Part shown: positions 47,700 through 60,420 of the stretch, in pieces
How positions within the stretch are numbered: the first letter of the stretch is position 1
Layout of the letters: each line of letters starts with the position of its first letter
Assembly (NCBI GenBank): GCA_946800325.1
Contig: OX326961.1
Coordinates: forward strand, 11,158,215 to 11,222,214
Direction of reading: 5' to 3'
From: Luzula sylvatica
Lineage: Eukaryota; Streptophyta; Magnoliopsida; Poales; Juncaceae
Length of the DNA: 64,000 bases
Position numbers and translations under genes: made by a program
The notes under the pieces: generated by a model
Database searches by the model: none
What the model was told of the DNA's origin: nothing
The model's input: only the letters and a program-made list of their open reading frames with translations

Positions 47700-48523
47700 T
47701 ATTAATGTCTTTCTCATGGAAATTATAAGTGACCCAGACCCGGATAACCGACGCAATGGGACTGGGTATTGAGTATTTTACCCGGGATAGAAACGACGGA
47801 TGATAACTTCGCGTGGAAAGACGACACTCATGGATATTACATGACGGCATTGGCTTATAAGACGTTGATAATGGGAGCAAGGCAGGAGGTTCCATGGGTT
47901 AATTTATGGAGATTGAACATCCCTAAAAACTCAAAACTTTTGTGTGAAATGGGTCAGAAGGATATTGCCGACACAAGATCGTTTGCGAAAAAGAGGGTGG
48001 ATAATTCCGTCGAGGTGTGTGTTGTGTAAATCTAACAGAGAATACCTCAACCACGTGGTACCAGAATGCTCCTACACTAAGTCGGCATGGAGGAAATGGA
48101 CGCAACGAGGAAACGCCACACAACAAGAGTGGTACAAGGACGATTTCCAAGGATACGCGGACGAGGGCAAATCGATATTTCTCATTTTTGAGGTATGGAA
48201 GGAACGTTGCAACCGTTTGTTCAGAAAGGAATATAGTGGACCTCAACGGGTGGCGTGTGTGGCTGATGAAAACTTCCGTGAATGGGAAAGGGCAAGAGTA
48301 ACGACCATCACAATTGAATCTTATGCTATTTAGGTTCAGGAAAGGCTGAGAGGAAAATGGACGGTGAAGTTGTACGGGAATTTTGGTTTGCTAATTATTT
48401 ATATCTACTTAAATATCTATGTACATAACTCTTGTAAATATTTCGTTATATTAATGGTAAACAACTTGAGTGCGGGGAAAAACCGTCTCAGTTAAATTAA
48501 AAAAAAAAAAAAAAAAAAAAAAT
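47700..48523 (+). pseudogene. LINE ORF2 3' fragment with poly-A tail
   Basis: The plus strand encodes a zf-RVT region in two frames. YKTLIMGARQEVPWVNLWRL followed by NIPKNSKLL lies in one frame up to about 47945. RRILPTQDRLRKRGW, CVLCKSNREYLNHVVPEC, YTKSAWRKW and IFEVWKERCNRLFRKEY lie in the next frame to 48333. A stop/frameshift near 47945 disables it. A 3' tail containing GAGTGCGGGGAAAAACCGTC ends in 20 or more A at 48503-48523. It is the same family as 56626-57079. No target duplication was found. Confidence 0.8.
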
Positions 48524-48797
48524 TTTTGGCATAATGAAATTATTAATACTTCTAACAAATAAATCTTTCTGAAATTATACTGAGCATGTTTTGTCTTTTT
48601 TTTTTAGTTTATCTAATTCCTAACGCATCACTATTACTGTGGGAATATATATGAGAACATGTATAATTTTCCATATTAATATCTAGAACTAAATATATTA
48701 ATTAAATTTTAATAAAAAATGCTTAAAAGGTCTTTTATAGAGCTGTTCGTAAGAAGTGGATTGATTAGCACTGTAATTAATATCTATGTATGGAAAA
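48524..48797. other. No recognised feature
   Basis: AT-rich spacer between the LINE tail and the MITE upstream of the ankyrin gene. Confidence 0.4.
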
Positions 48798-49070
48798 TAT
48801 ACTTGGCCCCCAAACTCATGGCAATTCCTTGATGAAGTAGCAAAGTGTATTGATTAGCACTGTAATTAAGAATTAATTGATATGTTTAATTGACACGTCA
48901 ATTCATTTTAATATGTTAATATTAGTGCATGTTAATTGACATGTCAATTAAATTAAACGGTCAATTAACTCGTTAATTCATTCAATTAACAATATTAATC
49001 AATTCAATTAAATACACTTTCCCCTTAGCAAAGATGTTTGAGTTAGTTATGGGGGCTACATATATAACCC
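48798..49070. mobile_element. Foldback MITE in the ankyrin gene promoter
   Basis: The ends TATACTTGGCCCCCAAACTCA and (inverted) TATATGTAGCCCCCATAACT correspond. The core has nested inverted TTAATTGAC/GTCAATTAA words. It ends about 95 bp before the ankyrin gene's ATG, and its right end supplies the TATATAA motif at 49061-49067. It is related to the elements at 22655 and 37843. Confidence 0.65.
49061..49067 (+). promoter_or_regulatory. Candidate TATA box of the ankyrin-PGG gene
   Basis: TATATAA lies about 97 bp upstream of the predicted ATG, at the edge of the foldback MITE. If used, the MITE has contributed the core promoter. This is an inference from position and motif only. Confidence 0.4.
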
Positions 49071-49163
49071 CTGTATGTATTATCTTTGTTGTTAAACCAC
49101 TTACTATTTAACCCATTGCGCAGTTAGGAAACTAGGTATAGTATCATTTTTCTTTCACCCAAA

Positions 49164-52100
49164 ATGGACAATCAAAACCTGATTGCATCCGATTCCAATC
49201 AAGATACTGGTGTTGATGAAACAACTCTGGCTGGGCACGCAGTTATGCCTATGCCTGGATGGCTATTCTGTGCAGCCATTGAAGGCAACAAAGAAGTATG
49301 GGAATCGGAAAGTAAAGAGGTCGACAACGATGATCATCTCGAGGTGTCTATTACCATGTCCAGTCAGGAAATTAAGAAGGTGGCCATGAACTACCTCCAA
49401 AGCATCACATACATGGGGAACACTGTTCTTCACCTACTAGCAACCTATGGGCACACTGAACTGGTATCTATGATTTGCCAGAAAGATAGATCAATGTGGA
49501 AAAAGAAAAATAAGATGTTCGAGACACCCTTTCACAGTGTTGCTAAGGCTGGGCATGTCGAGACAATGTCCAAGCTCATTACATTTGCATGTAATGAGGG
49601 AGATCAACTGAAGTCTGTGCTCCGAGAAAAGAACAAACTTGGCGAGACGGCCTTACATGAGGCTGCCAGGCACGGTCATAACAATGTGGTTTCGAAGTTG
49701 ATGGAGGTGGATCCACTGTTAGCATGCGAGTTCAACAAGGACGGTAATGTAGATTTCTTTTTGAGGGAGAATATGAAATTAATCAAAGTGCTAAAGTTTT
49801 CTTAATTTTTTGTCTCTTAATCATGCTCTGACTCTGTCAATTCAGAGATTTAAACTTGGGTTCGGTTTAAATTCAATCTAGTTATAGTCAGCCGATTCAG
49901 AATTCTTGTCGAACTGACCGAATTAAAACTCCTATCTCGATCGTTGCGATGTTTTAATAATCCCGATTAATCGGTAATTGGTGGTTCACCGATTTGATTA
50001 GCCCTCTTTGTTCAAAAGAACGCGTTACCGATTTTGATCGAATTTGATTGTTTTTTACATATTATTCAAGTTTAAATCTATTTTGACCGATTTTTATTTC
50101 ATCCAACCTGACCTAAATCCAAAATCTAAAATTGGGATTCAAAAACTGAATCCAAACTCCAAAAAATTTGATTATAATTTTATATTATCATACTTATTTG
50201 GATTTTATTTTTATTTGAATTGAATTTTGGAAATTTAATCACGATGTTTATGTTTGATTTTAACTTTGAAATATAAACTATGATTATTAGTTTTTGTAGG
50301 AACATAATATTATAGAGTATGAAATATATATGAATATATAATATTATTAAAAACTTTATTTAAATTAACTGAAATTTAAAATTGTTATTAAATGTTTTAT
50401 ATAATTTAGTGTTTAATAAACTGTTATTTGGACTTAATTTTGAATACTGTTGTTTATGTTTGCTTTATCTTTTGAAATTTGAATTATAATTATTAGAATT
50501 GGAAAAGAAAATATATATCAATATATGATAAATTATCAACACTACTACAACCGATTAAATACGCTTAAATATCAATTATCAACAAGTCACTAAAATCGGT
50601 AACCTTCGAACTTGGTCCCATTCATTGGTTACACGACATTGAATTGACAGAGCAAAAAAGAATGTGACAATCAAGAATACTAAATATTACAGTCGGAAAC
50701 GACAATTTTGCTTACCACCAATGATAACTCATTTTTAACAATAGTCAAACGACAAATTTGTAAAAATTTGTTTAGCCTGTGATTAAATTTATATGCGGTG
50801 AATGAGTATATAATAATATTAATGTGTATAATTTATACAGTATAAATTATAATACGATGAATATAATCTAGCACGTTTTTATTGATATATTATTATTATT
50901 TGGGTTTAGATTTAGAATTATTTAAATGTGTATAACTTCAAGTGTGCCAAAAATTACCATTCATTAAATAACAGAGTTTATAATGCAATTTGTTTCCATA
51001 TCTAAACTATGTGTGCCGTAAAAGAACAAATATGGGAATATTAATAGAAAAAGAACAAATATGAGAACATTTGTATTGATTGTTCTCTTTAATCAAGTAT
51101 ATCATTTGGTTCCAAATTTCATTTTATAATTATTTTTTACTATGGTCGTTTCTCATGATTATTAATTTACAAACGTTACTGATTTATGAAAAAAAAAACA
51201 ACAATAATAAACATTTTATTAATTTTGAAATTCCAAAGTTATATGAAAATTGGTAACTTCGGATTTTTAATCGATTTGACTCGGGTTCAATTCGAGTTCG
51301 GATCGTATTTGAATTTGGATGTGTCGAGTCTCTGGTTTAGTGGATCCTGAATTAAATCGGGTCTCTGACAATTCGGACTCGGATCGAGTTGGTTCGGATT
51401 AATAACTAATCGGACGGATTTGGACGTTTGACTTTCCTAAATTTTTCTAGTATCGAACGAGTAAAATTTCGAGCAAGCCGTTTTCGCGAGTTTGGGATAA
51501 ATTTACCACCTTGGCAATATCTAATAATTTAATCGAGTTGGTTGAATAAATATATCTGAAACTAGAAGTTGTAGATTCAACGACACAAAACAATGAAATT
51601 TGGGTGCTTTTTAATCTTTGTATTTGGTTCTTAATAAAACAGGCGTATCTTCATTGTACTTGGCCGATGCTAGAGCAACCCGTGTTGATGATTTGATGGT
51701 TCAAGAAATACTGAGACGGTTGTCGGAGCACAATATTGATCCGGTATACTATGATGGACGAATCTATAAAGACGTTCCAGTTTCTTCTCCCGATAGTACA
51801 GGTAACGCAATGAAAATGTTAAAATATACACAATGATAATGCTAATTACATGTGGACTTATTTTTATTTTTGCCACGATTTTCCAAACTAGTTGCCAATT
51901 TGATAGACAATTGTGGTACCCAGTAAGTAGGGTTGCGAGCGATCCGAATAGTGCTCGCACTATAATTTATTTATTTTTTATTGAAAGCGCCCACACCATA
52001 CTGGGGTTGTGAGTTTTGTTTGAAGTTCGATGTTTATTCGAGTTTGATTCGAATTCGTTTGCTAATTGTTCGTTCCATAACCGTTCGGATTCTTATCGAA

Positions 52101-52826
52101 CCAAATCGAACTCGAACTGGAATGTGTTCGTTCCATAACCAATATATATATATATATAGTCGTAGTTGTTTTTTTTCAAAAAATATGACAACTATTGAAT
52201 GAGAAGTGTATATATATACAGGCATCTTTTTTAAGTTTTTTTGAGGTATACATGATATTTTCAATATGTTGTACCTGTACAGACTTAGAATTGTTACCTC
52301 TATTATTCACATAATTGACTTCATTAATAGCAATTTCAAAATTATGTTTACCAAATTACCAATATACTCATAAATTGATATTAATTACACTAATCTATTG
52401 GCGTTATTATCTTCCATAAATTATGAAAAAAAAATTCATATATAAAAAATATTATAATCCTTCATTTTTCTTATCATAGAAAATTTGGTTTTTCATAATA
52501 TTTTGAAATATTTTTGCATGATTCATGAAATATATAAACAATAGTAGGATAATTATAACAAATATCAATCATCATAAATATGAATATAGTGGGGATTTGC
52601 TAATTTGTTTTGAAATCGGTCATAATTAAGTCATGAAATTTTTTGCAATAACATTATCCTTTATTTTTACGAAATGATCATTAACATATTTATGATTGAT
52701 TTTTATTACACTTATCTATTAGTTCTTTTATCATTCATAAATTATCCAAACAAAAATTTTCATATATAGAGAATATCATTGTCCTTAATATTTGTAATTA
52801 TAATATATCACCCAAATTGCAACTTG

Positions 52827-52887
<61 letters not shown>

Positions 52888-55399
52888 TTATGTTTAGTTC
52901 TTCGTAATATTAGAAAAATATTTTTGCATGAATAATGAAACCTTTTTAATTACTTATTTAATAATATGTTTAAGTTAAGAACAAAATCATCACTCACATG
53001 ATAAAGAAAAACATCTAATTAATATATTCAAAGTACTCTATAAAAAATGTGCCATAAAATTGGCCGACAATGTAATCCGCCCTATTATTTGTTTTTATCT
53101 AAAAGAATCTATTGGAACTTTAAAATGATTTAAACTCAATGTATTACTCGAAGGTATGTTATTAAATCGAAACAATGTAACTTTAAAGTGATACATTAAG
53201 TGATATAGAATGTAATGTTCTTATTCTCCAAATTCTTGATTTCTGAAATGTTTATTTCATGTATCATCACATCAAAATTTTCTGAAATATTTAGGCTAAT
53301 TTTATTGTCGTTTTTCTACTGAACTTTAGTTGCAAAAGGTGCCGACATCTCAAAGGACAAACATATCCATTTCCTAGCATCAGCTGGAAAGGTTTCTGTT
53401 GTCGAACATCTGCTGCAACACGATCCATCGCTGGTATATCTTCAAGATTCTGATGGATTATTTCCGATTCATTTGGCTGCTCGCGCGGGCCAAATTAAAA
53501 TGATTATCCTTTTCATGAATATGTTTCCTGATTCTGTTGAGTTGTTGGATGATCATGGAAGAAATTTCTTTCACATTGCTGCAGAAAAAAATGTGTTAGA
53601 TGTGTTATCAAAACTAGCTCTGAATCATATACCCAAACAGGCAGATAAATCTGTAGTTACTGTAATGAAAGAATGTGCGGTATTCATGGCAATGAAGGTA
53701 GAAACCTGGTCTATATTCCAGGTCGATAAAAAAATTAGATCAGAGGATAATTTCACCAATTACATGACAGAAATGTTGGTTACAAAGATCAACGAAACAG
53801 ACAACGAAGGAAACACACCAATGCATATTGCAGCTGAAAAGGGATGCAAAACTGCTATGAAGACTATTTGGGTAATCCAAACGACAGCCCAAAAGATGAA
53901 AAAGGATATGAGACCTCCAGCTTGGTTCGACATCAACCCAGGTCCTCTTTTGGGTTATGAGAATATAGATCTGGATTTACGAAATAGGAAGGAATTGACA
54001 CCATTTGATATTTCTGTGATTCAAATGAAAACGAGTGCGGTGAATTTCATGGTACGTTCTTTTTTTGTTAAAAAAAAAACCTTAGGCATTCATAAAGATA
54101 GCACGTATATTCCTAGGTTTTACCAAAAAAACACAAACAAAACAGTCAAGGCCAGTGAAAGCCAATTATAGCCATTAACAACAAATTAAATCAAATTAAA
54201 TTAGTTCCCCAAAAAAGTTAAAAACTGTTAAATTATAAAATAGTATTTTATATTAATTATGTTTATCATGCATGTATATGTGAAATGTCATGTTCATGAA
54301 TGTTTTGGACACATGTGAAATGTTATGTTCACACTAATGAAGAATCATATTCATGAATCATAAATACTAGTGAATAGTCATGTTCACTAATTGAGGAGTC
54401 ATATTCACATTGTTGAGTAAGATGGGGAATAAAAAGAGAAGGAAAAGTATACATGTCTCCTCTAAATTGATAAATTCTCTCACACTAATCTATATGTTCT
54501 CCAATTTAAACTTGAAATCTCATATATAGGATATCGATTCTCACAAATAAATTTCTTCCAACTAATTTTTGTGTGGTTTAACAAGCCTTTTTCTTGAGAA
54601 AAAAAAAGTTTAACATGCCTTATATGTTCGATTTGTTTGACCTAATTAATGTCAAATGTAACGAATATGTTTTACTTTTAACATTGATTATCCATTGTTG
54701 GTTGAAGTGTTTAACATGCTCTTTATTTCGTAGGGAATGGAACAAATGATTGGGAATTACGTCTACAGACATGGGCCACGGTTTACTTCGAGTTGGTTCA
54801 ATCAGGTAATGGAGATTGGCAGACAGAATATGATGGACAAACTCCAACTAGTAGGCCTCGGTGCTGTACTTGTTACAACAGTAACATTTGCTGTGGCCTT
54901 CACACTACCAGGAGGATATGATTCACAGGGCTCCCCACTACTTGGCCGGAAATATCTTTTTAAAGCGTTTATCTTAGCAGACACCTTAGCGTTTATTTTA
55001 TCCGCTTTATGCATAGCCTCGATTATTTATGGAGGTTTAACTTCCATAAATCCTATCTATAATGATGGATTCATTAAAATTCCTTTGATTCTTTTCTCTA
55101 CAGCTTTGAAACATATGATTTTAGCATTCGGATTAGGCGTATACTTATTGTTGGCTCCAGTAGTGAAGGGAGTCGGCATACTTATCCTTGCAGTGGTTGG
55201 TGTCTCGACTATTTTGGAATTCGTAATGATTATCCAGTGGTCGATGATTGGGATGCATCGTGCACAGCTATTGAATTTTCAGGCCAATTTTTTTTCATGG
55301 TCAAATGTGGCGTTGACCTCGTATGTTTTCTTTTGCTCAGGCATTATGTTCGTATTTTGCTTTCCTATGCTCGGTGAATCTCTTCGCATCAATTTATGA
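49164..55399 (+). CDS. Ankyrin-repeat protein with PGG domain (ACD6/ITN1-like)
   Basis: Four exons, 49164-49743, 51643-51801, 53330-54051 and 54734-55399, with GT...AG borders and matching phases (1, 1, 0), give 708 codons. Exons 1-3 encode ankyrin repeats, for example GNTVLHLLATYGHTELVSMI, LGETALHEAARHGHNNVVSK, GLFPIHLAARAGQIKM, GRNFFHIAAEKN and GNTPMHIAAEKG. Exon 4 encodes the PGG (DUF3447-adjacent, PF13962-type) domain: RQNMMDKLQLVGLGAVLVTT, then FTLPGGYDSQG (PGG near residues 546-548), and four predicted membrane helices. The domain order is that of plant ACD6 and ITN1, membrane proteins tied to salicylic-acid defence and stress signalling. The exact function here is inferred by family only. 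No frameshift or internal stop is seen. Introns are large (1.9, 1.5 and 0.7 kb). Confidence 0.9.
49744..51642 (+). other. Intron 1 of the ankyrin-PGG gene
   Basis: 1899 bp from GTAATGTAG to AATAAAACAG. It contains scattered CCGATT/TCGGGTT words (49850-50110 and 51240-51480) that may be an eroded hAT-type element like those elsewhere in the window. Ends could not be fixed. Confidence 0.7.
52812..52885. repeat. (AT)n microsatellite in intron 2
   Basis: A perfect AT run of more than 55 bp within intron 2 of the ankyrin-PGG gene. Confidence 0.95.
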
Positions 55400-56040
55400 G
55401 AAGGCCACTTAAAGTGTATCACACACTAGTATTAATTGTATTATGCATCTGTCATGTTCAACAGTTTACCCGTTTTCAACAAAATGTGACTTGAATTTTC
55501 ATGGTAGTTTGGTATTTTTTAATATTAAAAAAAAACATTATCCAGCTATTCATGTCAAATTGTAAAATGTATTATTATTTTGGATATTTTTAGATGGTCA
55601 AATGGTTCAATGTGTTGTGATCTTGTTAAACAGTTAATTCGTGAATGAATTTAGTTGCAAGTTTTATGAGCTGTTTATAATCTTAAAGTGATGCATATTT
55701 ATTGTCATTCATGTATTAAAAAATCTAGAGTTTAGAACGAGTGGCCTATAAATATGGATGTGTGTCATTTCATTTTGCAGTCTTTTAAAGTATCAATGAA
55801 ATATTGTAATCTTTCTTTATCTCTTATAAATTAGGTAAATGACTGTATTGTTCGTCTAAAATCACATAGTTCACAACAAAGAAAAAGAAAAAGAAAACAG
55901 CAACTTAAAATCATTCAGCTCAAACAATACATAAGAACATACATTCGTAATATATATATAAAAAAAAGTAAATAGAGAAGGCTCGATGATTTTCCATCCA
56001 TTATCCATTGATGTCATTGAGATTAAAACCTGCAATTTTT
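55400..56040. other. 3' flank of the ankyrin-PGG gene
   Basis: It contains AATGAAATATTGTAA (55794), a plausible polyadenylation context about 0.4 kb after the stop, and AT-rich sequence. No other gene. Confidence 0.4.
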
Positions 56041-56625
56041 CATAATATGAAATGGGAAGTCATCATGTCTAACATTGATGATGTTGACGATTTATTTGTG
56101 CGACAGCTACTACAGTTCCCTAACTTCCACCATCTCCCCTTTAACGTATTATCCTCAAAGACATGTTTCTTTATACGGCGGTGTTGGAACAATTCCCATG
56201 ATACCTCTTTTCAGACAAATGTTATCTCATTTATCTACACTGAACAAATCTAGAGTACCATATAATCTTACAGATGATCCGTCGGGTCTTTATTTCTGGG
56301 CATTTTCTTCTAGCGTTTCGGATGTGAATGAAAACTTTTCTAAGTCGGATGTAGACAACTTTTTTCAAGCTCTGTGTATGTCGTTTGATGATATCAAAGA
56401 AGATCTAGAAGCCGTGTCTAAAACAAACTGTTATATCATGGTATGCATAACAAATTTCGAAGACGAAATTCTATTAAGAAAGGGAGAATTTTATATCATG
56501 ATTATAAATGTCAATATATAAATTGGATGATAAATTGGATGATGAAATATATGATGGAAATAAAATAAATTGGATAAATAAATGGACATGCATTAAGTTA
56601 ATTGCATTGTTCCAGGACACATACA
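56041..56625 (+). pseudogene. Unrecognised gene remnant interrupted by a LINE
   Basis: A plus-strand frame (about 56133-56441) reads HVSLYGGVGTIPMIPLFRQM and later NFSKSDVDNFFQALCMSFDD and IKEDLEAVSKTNCYIM, then meets a donor-like GTATGCAT. An acceptor-like GCATTGTTCCAG is at 56605-56616, and the following exon piece GACACATACA... is completed after the LINE (from 57100: GACACATACATGTCCATGGA). The family is not recognised. It looks like a real gene truncated by the LINE and the retroelement fragment that follow. Confidence 0.35.
56597..56625. repeat. 29-bp target duplication of a LINE, left copy
   Basis: The 29 bp beginning GTTAATTGCATTGTTCCAGG are repeated exactly at 57080-57108. They bracket the LINE fragment 56626-57079. 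Confidence 0.93.
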
Positions 56626-57079
56626 AGCATCAAAAGACACTTCATATGACAATATGGACAGCAATAGACACTTCATATGACATCAACATGCTGAATGTGA
56701 ATTGTTTGATAGATACCATTCTAGAGAAACAAGCATCAAAAGACCAAAAAAAATAATGGCACAAGTGTGTTTTGAGATATGGAAGGAAAGGTGTCAACGA
56801 ATATTTCAAGACAAATTTTTATCGCATAAAGAAGTACTCAAGAAGATTAAAGAAGAACTTGAGTCATATGAAGGGTTAGGCAAGAATAAGAGGGTAAGAA
56901 GGGTGCAATTACAACGAGTGAATTAATGCAAAAGATGCGAGGATATGTAGAGAGTGAAAGTAAGGAGGAGAGTGAAATGTAGTGTAAATATTACAAACTC
57001 ATGTACTATATTAATTTCCTTTAATATAGCCTGAGTGCGGGTCTTAGAACCCGTCTCAGATAATCTAAAAAGAAAAAAA
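56626..57079 (+). mobile_element. 5'-truncated LINE insertion
   Basis: 454 bp flanked by a perfect 29-bp duplication and ending in an A-rich tail (AAAAAGAAAAAAA). It encodes only the extreme C-terminus of ORF2 (MAQVCFEIWKERCQRIFQDK, compare the copy at 48.2 kb) plus a 3' end with GAGTGCGGGTCTTAGAACCC, shared with 48467-48492. It is dead on arrival. Confidence 0.92.
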
Positions 57080-57767
57080 GTTAATTGCATTGTTCCAGGA
57101 CACATACATGTCCATGGACAGGCACAAGTATATCATGATTCACAAATTCGGAATTCGAAATACCTTCAAAAAAAATAGAATATCAAATCCTAAATATAAT
57201 TCCTGGTTTTCCTTTTCCGAACTTTCAAATCCAAACTTTAAAATCCTGAACTTTATATCCTAATTTCCAAATCCAGACTTTAAAATCCAGAATTTGATAT
57301 CCTTATTTTATATTTAGAATTTATAATTCCGGATTTTAATAAACTTAAATAACCGGAATTTTAAATCGAAATATATATATATATATTTTAAATATTTTAA
57401 TTAGAATAACCAGGAACTAAATTTCCATCCCTTCAAAACTGAAAAGTCACGACCAGAAGCAAGTAATAGAGGGAAAAATGCAAAAAAATGGCGTCGCCTC
57501 TCTCCGGTCTCGTGTCTGGTCGGTGGGCCACTCCGCCACCGGCGTCTGTTGACGAAACGGAAATCACAGATGTGTCCGGAATTACCCACTGAGTATAGAG
57601 AGATAGTACAATTTTTCTATAAACTTTTCTTTCTCTCTAATTTTGTGACCCGTTTCGATAAAAAAATGAAACTATCCGAAATTAACAAAAATTGGACGAG
57701 GGAAATCGTTTTAAACCCTATATACTTTGTTTCTCTTCCATTTAAAGCTTTGATTCGACATAGTTTT

Positions 57768-57779
57768 GCTCTGATACCA
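57768..57779 (-). promoter_or_regulatory. Primer-binding site of the recombinant fragment
   Basis: TGGTATCAGAGC on the minus strand, 2 bp from the LTR edge, identical to the site at 8552-8563. Confidence 0.88.
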
Positions 57780-57781
57780 AT

Positions 57782-58385
57782 TGTTGGGGCGGCAACGATC
57801 CGGCACCGCCCCGTAAATAAATAATTACAATATAATTTGCCCGTTGAAACGGACCGTAATAACTATGTGAATTCAACCGAATATTCTTAATCAAAACCGT
57901 ACATTAAACGTATGCGGAAGCATATGAAATCCGTCCGAATTGATGTCGCGTCATCACCGTTGTTGCGTTCATGAAGCCTTAGTTGCAAGAAATGGATTCC
58001 AAATAATTTATGATGTCCAATTTAGAGTCATTTTGATTTTCTCTAATGGATCTCTCTCTCTAATCTTAATGGGCAGAATAAAGAATGAAATATTATCCCA
58101 TCATCATATGTACTTGGGCCCAAATTGCTTTTATAGCTACAAAACATCTTTTCACAAAGACATACCTTTTGGGCCTCCTCATATGGATCTTCTAATTCAG
58201 CCCATCATAGAAAATAGAATCAGCATCCACAATATTCTACACATCAAAGGTCCACAACTTAATTGACACATTTAATGCTTAATTTTATAACTAAAATTGA
58301 TCGCTATATTATAAGTATTTAAATGACAATATTACAACACATAATATTTTACATATAAGTCCAATGTTGGAATAATGTTCCAACA
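57782..58385 (-). repeat. LTR with the unduplicated (ancestral) end
   Basis: 604 bp, homologous to the LTRs at 5542 and 8566 but with a single GGGGCGGCAACGATCCGGCA block next to the primer-binding site. This shows that the 50-bp duplication in the other LTRs is derived. Confidence 0.88.
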
Positions 58386-59674
58386 ATCTCCCACTTGGAC
58401 TATATGTTATTTCTTACAATTATGTATTGAACATAAACCAAAATACGCATACTTATTTGTCATAAAAAACTTTATGTGTCCCTAACCAATTATGTCCATC
58501 AATAATATCAACGTTGGATCAAAGCGGCTTTCGTCACATCTAACGCAACTAAACCTTCAATGGTCACATACACTAATACAATTGAATGACATGAATCATG
58601 ATGTGGATGTGTAGTATGAAACTTTCATGTAATGTGATCTTAATATGCCTATTTCCAACTTGTTCCTCCTAAAAATAAATTTATCGAGATCCTTAAAACC
58701 GTCTCCTTTAATAACTTAATAAAACAAACTGTCTCCTTTAAAATCGTATTGAGACGAACCTAGTTTAAATCAGAGTAAAGTGATAAATATAACTTTAATT
58801 CTCCAGAATAATCATAATACCGAATAAACTTGAAAAACTTTATATCCGTATCATATGTCTATGACATATGTTTATATCACGTGTCTATATCATAATAGTC
58901 GTACAAATATTTACTCCCACTATAACTGGATATCCTTAACCGAAATTACACCCATATAAACAACGTCTTGCTTATATAACATTTTGTGTAATTATATCTT
59001 GTTGGAGTTTGTACCAAAACATATGATAGACAAATATTACTCCGACTTTCTTTACTTTTTCCCACGTAAGTATTGGTATATTTAATAATTAACAAAATCG
59101 TCTCCAAACAAAACTAGATAATTTTGTTATAAATCAAAATTATATACCAATTTCAATGTTTTTGAGATGTGTAAGTTAGTCTTTTCGGCTAAACAAACTT
59201 TGTAGTCATATTTCTCCCCACAAACAAGAGATCTTTAAAAAAAATCATAAATCCAATCAATTCAATTAAAGGTTATCCCCATCATCAAGATATCCCTTTT
59301 CCGTTAATATTTTTAACTTTGGCCAATCATATTAACTTCTTATTGATATCTTGGCGCAACAATCAAGAATTGATAATAAATTAACGTGTCAACAAATTAA
59401 CTTTTCTTTGGGCCGATTACATAAGTCACACGTAAAATCAAATAATTATCGCACACTTATTACCACAGATGCATATGAAATTAAATTAAACATCGCCTTT
59501 CTTTGGGCCGATCAATATTTAAATAATATCATACACATATCTTTTTATATTTTAAAATATAATTAATTTCAACAATAGAGGTCACTTTGGTGACATGTTG
59601 TTGACGTTAATTAATCTTAAAATACATACCTTAAACCTTTTAATTAAACTTAAACTTATACCATAATATGGATA

Positions 59675-59905
59675 ATTTTCTTAATTTTAATATTCAAAAT
59701 TTCAATATTCTGAATTTTAATATCCATAATTTCCATATTCCAAATTTTAATATTTCGAATTTTCAAATTCGGAATTTTTATTTCTGGAAATTTAAAATTC
59801 GGAATTTTCAGATTCAGAATTCCGGATTCCAGACTTTGAATATCCGAAATTACTTATTCCAGAATTCCAGATTCCAGAACTTAATTGTCCAGAATTTCCA
59901 GATTC
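59675..59905. repeat. 15-bp minisatellite, AATTTNNATATTCNN type
   Basis: About fifteen units such as AATTTCAATATTCTG and AATTCCAGATTCCAG follow in register inside the internal region. Because the unit is a multiple of three, the plus strand reads as a five-residue repeat (NFNIQNFNILNFNIH...). This is a by-product, not evidence of a protein. Confidence 0.85.
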
Positions 59906-60420
59906 CAGATTTTATATTATCCTTACAAAACCAGAATATGGAATCCTAAATTTAAATCCCAGTGTTTTTTTATTTCCCAGATTTACAAATTCGGGATTTG
60001 AAATACCTTCAGAAAAACCAGAATATCAAATCCTAAATATAAGTCCTGATTTTCCTTTTCCGAACATTCAAAATCCAAACTTTAAAATCCTGAATTTTAT
60101 ATCCTAATTTCCAAATCCAGACTTTAAAATCCAGAATTTGATATCCTTATTTTATATTTATAATTTGTAATTCCGGATTTTAATAAACTTATAAAAACCG
60201 GAATTTCAAATCCAATTTTATTTATTTATTTTTTTTTAAATTAGAATAGCCTGGAACTAAATTTGCATTCCTTCAAAACTGAAAAGTCACGACCAGAAGA
60301 AGTAACAGAGGGAAAAAATGCAAAAAAATGGAAGATAGCCCTCCTCCAAAATGAACACAGAAACGAAGGAAATTTGCATTCCTCCAAAATGAACACAGAA
60401 GCAAGTAACAGAGGGAAATT

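Larger units (their letters stand above)
57130..60340 (-). mobile_element. Recombinant internal-LTR-internal fragment of the 5.5 kb element family
   Basis: In minus orientation: internal sequence (60340-58386) ending in the polypurine tract, one LTR (58385-57782), the primer-binding site, then internal sequence again (57767-57130). The internal pieces 57140-57510 and 59985-60340 are copies of each other. Outer LTRs are missing, so this is not a simple insertion but a product of recombination between elements. No coding sequence. Confidence 0.85.

Noticed and set aside
49850..51480. Complete hAT-type MITE in ankyrin intron 1
   Set aside because: CCGATT and TCGGGTT words resemble other hAT-type elements here, but no paired ends or 8-bp duplication could be found.
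52034..52264. ORFs in intron 2 of the ankyrin gene
   Set aside because: Composition-driven frames in an AT microsatellite-rich intron with no homology.
59668..59949. 93-codon ORF with a five-residue NFNI repeat, resembling a pentapeptide-repeat protein
   Set aside because: It is the translation of a 15-bp minisatellite inside a non-coding retroelement region; the unit length alone keeps the frame open.
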